A stretch of DNA of 8,399 nt, taken from Candidatus Acetothermia bacterium (GTDB lineage: Bacteria; Bipolaricaulota; Bipolaricaulia; Bipolaricaulales; Bipolaricaulaceae). Of the stretch, positions 6,310-8,399 are shown piece after piece. Numbering within the stretch: the first letter of the stretch is position 1; each line of letters starts with the position of its first letter. Location of the stretch: assembly GCA_011057175.1 (NCBI GenBank), contig DSBZ01000135.1, forward strand, positions 1 to 8,399. The letters are read 5' to 3'. Under the pieces are notes generated by a model. That model saw only the letters and a program-made list of their open reading frames with translations, was not told the origin of the DNA and ran no database searches. Position numbers and translations under genes: made by a program.

Positions 6310-7541
6310 CGCAGCGGGATCACCTCCGCCAGGACCTCGTCCAGCCCAGCAACGGCTTGGGTCTCCTCCGCGGACAGGGCCAAGGTGAGCATCTCGGCCG
6401 GACGGACCCCGCGCACGGTGCGCCGGACGATCCCCGGGCCCACCTCCACCCGCGCCGCCGGGAGCGGCAGGGACGCGCGCAGGTAGAGGGTCGCCGGCGC
6501 GCCGGGGACCACGGAGGAGGGGACGAGGGTGGCCACGCCCCTCCCCGCCCGCACGGGGGTCGCCCGGCGCGGAGGGAGCTCCCCGCGGGCGTACCGCGCC
6601 GCCGCGACCCCGGCCTGTTCCCCCAGTGCTGCCACCGTGTCCACGAGGTCGAACGGGGCGAGGCAGTTCCCCGCCCCGAACAGCCACGGGACCGCTGTCT
6701 GCAGCCGCGCGCTCACGGCGAGGCCGCCCGTCGTCGGGTTGCGGGGGGCGAACGGAACCCCCTCCACCTCGGGGATGAGCCCGACCGAGAGGACGAGGGT
6801 GTCCAGCGGGACGAAGCGCGCCGTCTGCGGGCGGGGGCGACCCGTCTCGTCCACCCCGGCCACGGTGACGCCCTCCAGGCGCGTTCGGCCGTGGACCTCG
6901 ACCACGGTCGTCTCCAGCCAGAGCGGGATCCCGAAGTCATCCAGGCACTGGACGACGTTGCGGAGGAGCCCCCCCGGGAACGGGCGCAGCTCCGCCACCG
7001 CCACCACCTCCATCCCCTCGAGGTGGAGGCGGCGGGCCATGATGAGGCCGATGTCCCCCGACCCGAGGACGAGGGCCCGCTTCCCGGGGAGGAGGCCGTG
7101 GATGTTCACAAGCCGCTGCGCGAGTCCGGCCACGAAGATCCCCGCGGGGCGCGTCCCCGGGATGCGGAGGGCCCCCCACGGTCGTTCCCGGGCCCCGGCC
7201 GCCCACACCACCGCCTGCGCCCGGACCTCGCCCAGGCCTCCCTCCCCCACCCCCCGGGCCCGGGGGCGGGTCGGGTCGAGCGCGAGGAGGGTCCAGCCGG
7301 TCCAGACCTCGACCCCGCGCAGCTCGCCCTCCAGCCGGTGCGCGAACTCGGGGCCCGTCAGCTCCTCCCGGTAGCGGTGGAGGCCGAACCCGGGGTGGAT
7401 GCACTGGTCGAGGACGCCGCCCAACCGCGGCCCGTGCTCGACGAGGAGGGTCCGCGCCCCCGCCGCGGCGGAGCCCACGGCGGCGGCCATCCCCGCTGCC
7501 CCCCCGCCGACGACGAGCACGTCCACCCGGTGGACCCTCAT
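6306..7541 (-). CDS. FAD/NAD(P)-dependent oxidoreductase of the GlpA-like/DUF1667 module
   Basis: 411 residues, cytoplasmic flavoprotein of the pyridine nucleotide-disulfide oxidoreductase fold. Seen: an N-terminal FAD Rossmann motif VLVVGGGAAGMAAA (8-21); GGVLDQCIHPGFGL (41-54) followed by EELTGPEFA, a signature of the branch found beside DUF1667; a central NAD(P) Rossmann motif LVLGSGDIG (157-165); and a second FAD contact FGAGN (288-292). No CxxC redox pair is visible. It probably moves electrons between a partner dehydrogenase and NAD(P). Start: the frame is open to 7811, but ATG 7541 is chosen because the FAD domain begins there, GGAGG lies 5 bases upstream, and it overlaps the upstream stop by 4 bases (ATGA). 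The extra 90 residues of the long form are compositionally biased out-of-frame GlpA-like sequence. It ends in an ATGA overlap with DUF1667. HcnB/OoxA-like amino-acid or opine dehydrogenase subunits are related alternatives. Confidence 0.92.
   Translation of the reverse strand: MRVHRVDVLVVGGGAAGMAAAVGSAAAGARTLLVEHGPRLGGVLDQCIHPGFGLHRYREELTGPEFAHRLEGELRGVEVWTGWTLLALDPTRPRARGVGEGGLGEVRAQAVVWAAGARERPWGALRIPGTRPAGIFVAGLAQRLVNIHGLLPGKRALVLGSGDIGLIMARRLHLEGMEVVAVAELRPFPGGLLRNVVQCLDDFGIPLWLETTVVEVHGRTRLEGVTVAGVDETGRPRPQTARFVPLDTLVLSVGLIPEVEGVPFAPRNPTTGGLAVSARLQTAVPWLFGAGNCLAPFDLVDTVAALGEQAGVAAARYARGELPPRRATPVRAGRGVATLVPSSVVPGAPATLYLRASLPLPAARVEVGPGIVRRTVRGVRPAEMLTLALSAEETQAVAGLDEVLAEVIPLR
6319..6327 (-). 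promoter_or_regulatory. Ribosome binding site of the DUF1667 gene
   Basis: GGAGGTGAT on the minus strand matches the full 9-base complement of the bacterial 16S rRNA 3' end (ATCACCTCC). It ends 9 bases before ATG 6309. It is embedded in the last codons of the upstream oxidoreductase and supports the 6309 start. Confidence 0.55.
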
Positions 7542-8399
7542 CGCACCCTCCCTGCGGCGAGGACCGACCCCGGGCCGCGAACGCCCACGTCCTCCGGGGC
7601 AAGCCGGGCCTCCCGGGCGAGGAGGGCGAGGACGGCATCGGTACACGAGCCGCCCTGGCACCGGCCGAACCCGGCCCGGGTGCGGAACTTCACCCCGTCC
7701 ACCGCCCGCGCCCCGCGCCGGATCGCCTCCACGATCTCCCCTTCCGTGACCCGGCTGCAGCGGCACACGATCCGCCCGTAGCGGGGATCGCGGGCGATGA
7801 GGGCCTGCCACTCGTGCGGGGCGAGATCCGCGGGGCGGGGGATCGCCGGGCGGAGCGGTGCGAACGTCGACCGGGAGGCGAGGCCCAGGTCGCGGGCGAT
7901 CCGCGCGGCGAGGCAGCGCGCGATCGCCGGAGCGGCGGTGAGGCCCGGGGAGCGCATCCCCGCCGCCTGGTAGAACCCCCCAACCGCCGTCTCGCCGAGC
8001 CAGAAGTCGCCGTCCTCCGGCTCGGGGCGGAGGCCGGCGAACGCCTTCACCACCTTCCCGCGGGGGAGGTCGGGGACGAGCCGACGGGCCCCCTCCCAGG
8101 CCCGGGCGAGGCCCTGGGTCGTCGTCTCCGTCGCGTCCCGCGCGTCCGGGGGGAGGTCGTCGGCGGTGGGCCCGAGGAGGAGCCCCCCGTCCACGGTCGG
8201 GACGACGAGGATCCCCTTGGACTGCGGAGTGGGAACGGGGAACAGGACCGCCGCACGCAGCTCGCGGGGGACGTCCACGAGGAGGAGGTACTCCCCCCGC
8301 CGGGGGACGAGCCGGGGGGTGGGGACCCCCGCCAAAACCGCGACCCGGTCCGCCGCGAGGCCGGCAGCGTTCACCACCGCGTCCACGGGGTACGTCCCC
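7538..8399 (-). CDS. GlpA-like FAD-dependent oxidoreductase with C-terminal BFD [2Fe-2S] domain (5' part outside window)
   Basis: The C-terminal 286 residues are visible; the frame is open at the right edge (GTYPVDAVVNAAGLAAD), so the GTG at 8386 is an internal Val and not a start. The DAO-type oxidoreductase part shows VNAAGLAAD, GILVVPTVDGGLLLGPTA, and FYQAAGMRSPGLTAAPAIA, the last being the FAD-contacting end typical of glycerol-3-phosphate dehydrogenase (GlpA)-like proteins. A BFD-like domain follows with CRC (Cys at codons 7765 and 7759) and GRCQGGSC (7660 and 7645), four ligands for a [2Fe-2S] cluster. Likely reaction: oxidation of glycerol-3-phosphate or a similar 2-hydroxy acid or polyol phosphate, with electrons leaving through the cluster to the next gene's flavoprotein. 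First visible gene of the trio and coupled to it by ATGA. L-2-hydroxyglutarate-type oxidases are an alternative, but the BFD tail and neighbours favour GlpA-like. Substrate not proven. Confidence 0.9.
   Translation of the reverse strand, partial: GTYPVDAVVNAAGLAADRVAVLAGVPTPRLVPRRGEYLLLVDVPRELRAAVLFPVPTPQSKGILVVPTVDGGLLLGPTADDLPPDARDATETTTQGLARAWEGARRLVPDLPRGKVVKAFAGLRPEPEDGDFWLGETAVGGFYQAAGMRSPGLTAAPAIARCLAARIARDLGLASRSTFAPLRPAIPRPADLAPHEWQALIARDPRYGRIVCRCSRVTEGEIVEAIRRGARAVDGVKFRTRAGFGRCQGGSCTDAVLALLAREARLAPEDVGVRGPGSVLAAGRVR
7547..7551 (-). promoter_or_regulatory. Ribosome binding site of the FAD/NAD(P) oxidoreductase gene
   Basis: GGAGG on the minus strand, 5 bases before ATG 7541, in the last codons of the GlpA-like gene. 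It settles the start at 7541 against the much longer open frame reaching 7811. Confidence 0.55.

Noticed and set aside
6174..7781. 535-residue plus-strand open frame opposite the redox trio
   Set aside because: It arises because stops are rare in very GC-rich DNA; the opposite strand has Rossmann motifs and cysteine clusters at the expected places.
1..8399. CRISPR arrays, tRNA or rRNA genes, insertion sequences
   Set aside because: I saw no spaced direct repeats, no cloverleaf-like segments, and no transposase motifs or terminal repeats.

Overview
The window is a compact, GC-rich bacterial stretch in which all eight supported genes lie on the minus strand, so transcription runs from position 8399 towards 1. 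Long plus-strand frames are GC-driven shadows. The sequence does not fix the taxon. High GC, a GlpA-type oxidoreductase/DUF1667 cassette, a mevalonate-kinase-family gene and a periplasmic binding protein without a lipobox suggest a deep-branching or thermophile-related diderm bacterium (Bipolaricaulota, Chloroflexi or a similar group). That is only an inference.

Right part (8399 to about 5945), extremely GC-rich: a three-gene redox module joined by ATGA overlaps. It holds (i) the C-terminal part of a GlpA-like FAD-dependent oxidoreductase with a BFD-type [2Fe-2S] domain, cut by the window edge, (ii) an FAD/NAD-dependent disulfide-oxidoreductase-fold dehydrogenase, and (iii) a small four-cysteine DUF1667 protein. 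From family knowledge, such trios oxidise glycerol-3-phosphate or a related 2-hydroxy substrate and pass electrons to NAD or another carrier. The DUF1667 frame has no stop at the expected end and runs 215 bases into the next gene.

Middle (about 5948 to 5118): a near-consensus sigma-70 promoter (TTGACG-16-TATAAT) lies directly before a DeoR/GlpR-family repressor and probably starts a second transcription unit.

Left part (5034 to 1), less GC-rich: a complete ABC importer of the ferric/polyamine/phosphonate type, consisting of a periplasmic binding protein, a fused double-domain permease and an ATPase. It is followed by a GHMP kinase most like mevalonate kinase, which leaves the window at position 1. 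A perfect 14-bp stem-loop separates the binding-protein gene from the permease gene. Permease, ATPase and kinase are translationally coupled.

Together this looks like an uptake and catabolism locus: a DeoR repressor sensing a phosphorylated metabolite, an importer of unknown substrate, a kinase, and an oxidoreductase trio. The substrate is not determined by the sequence. The kinase departs from the usual mevalonate kinase motif I, which leaves open that it acts on the imported compound rather than in isoprenoid synthesis.
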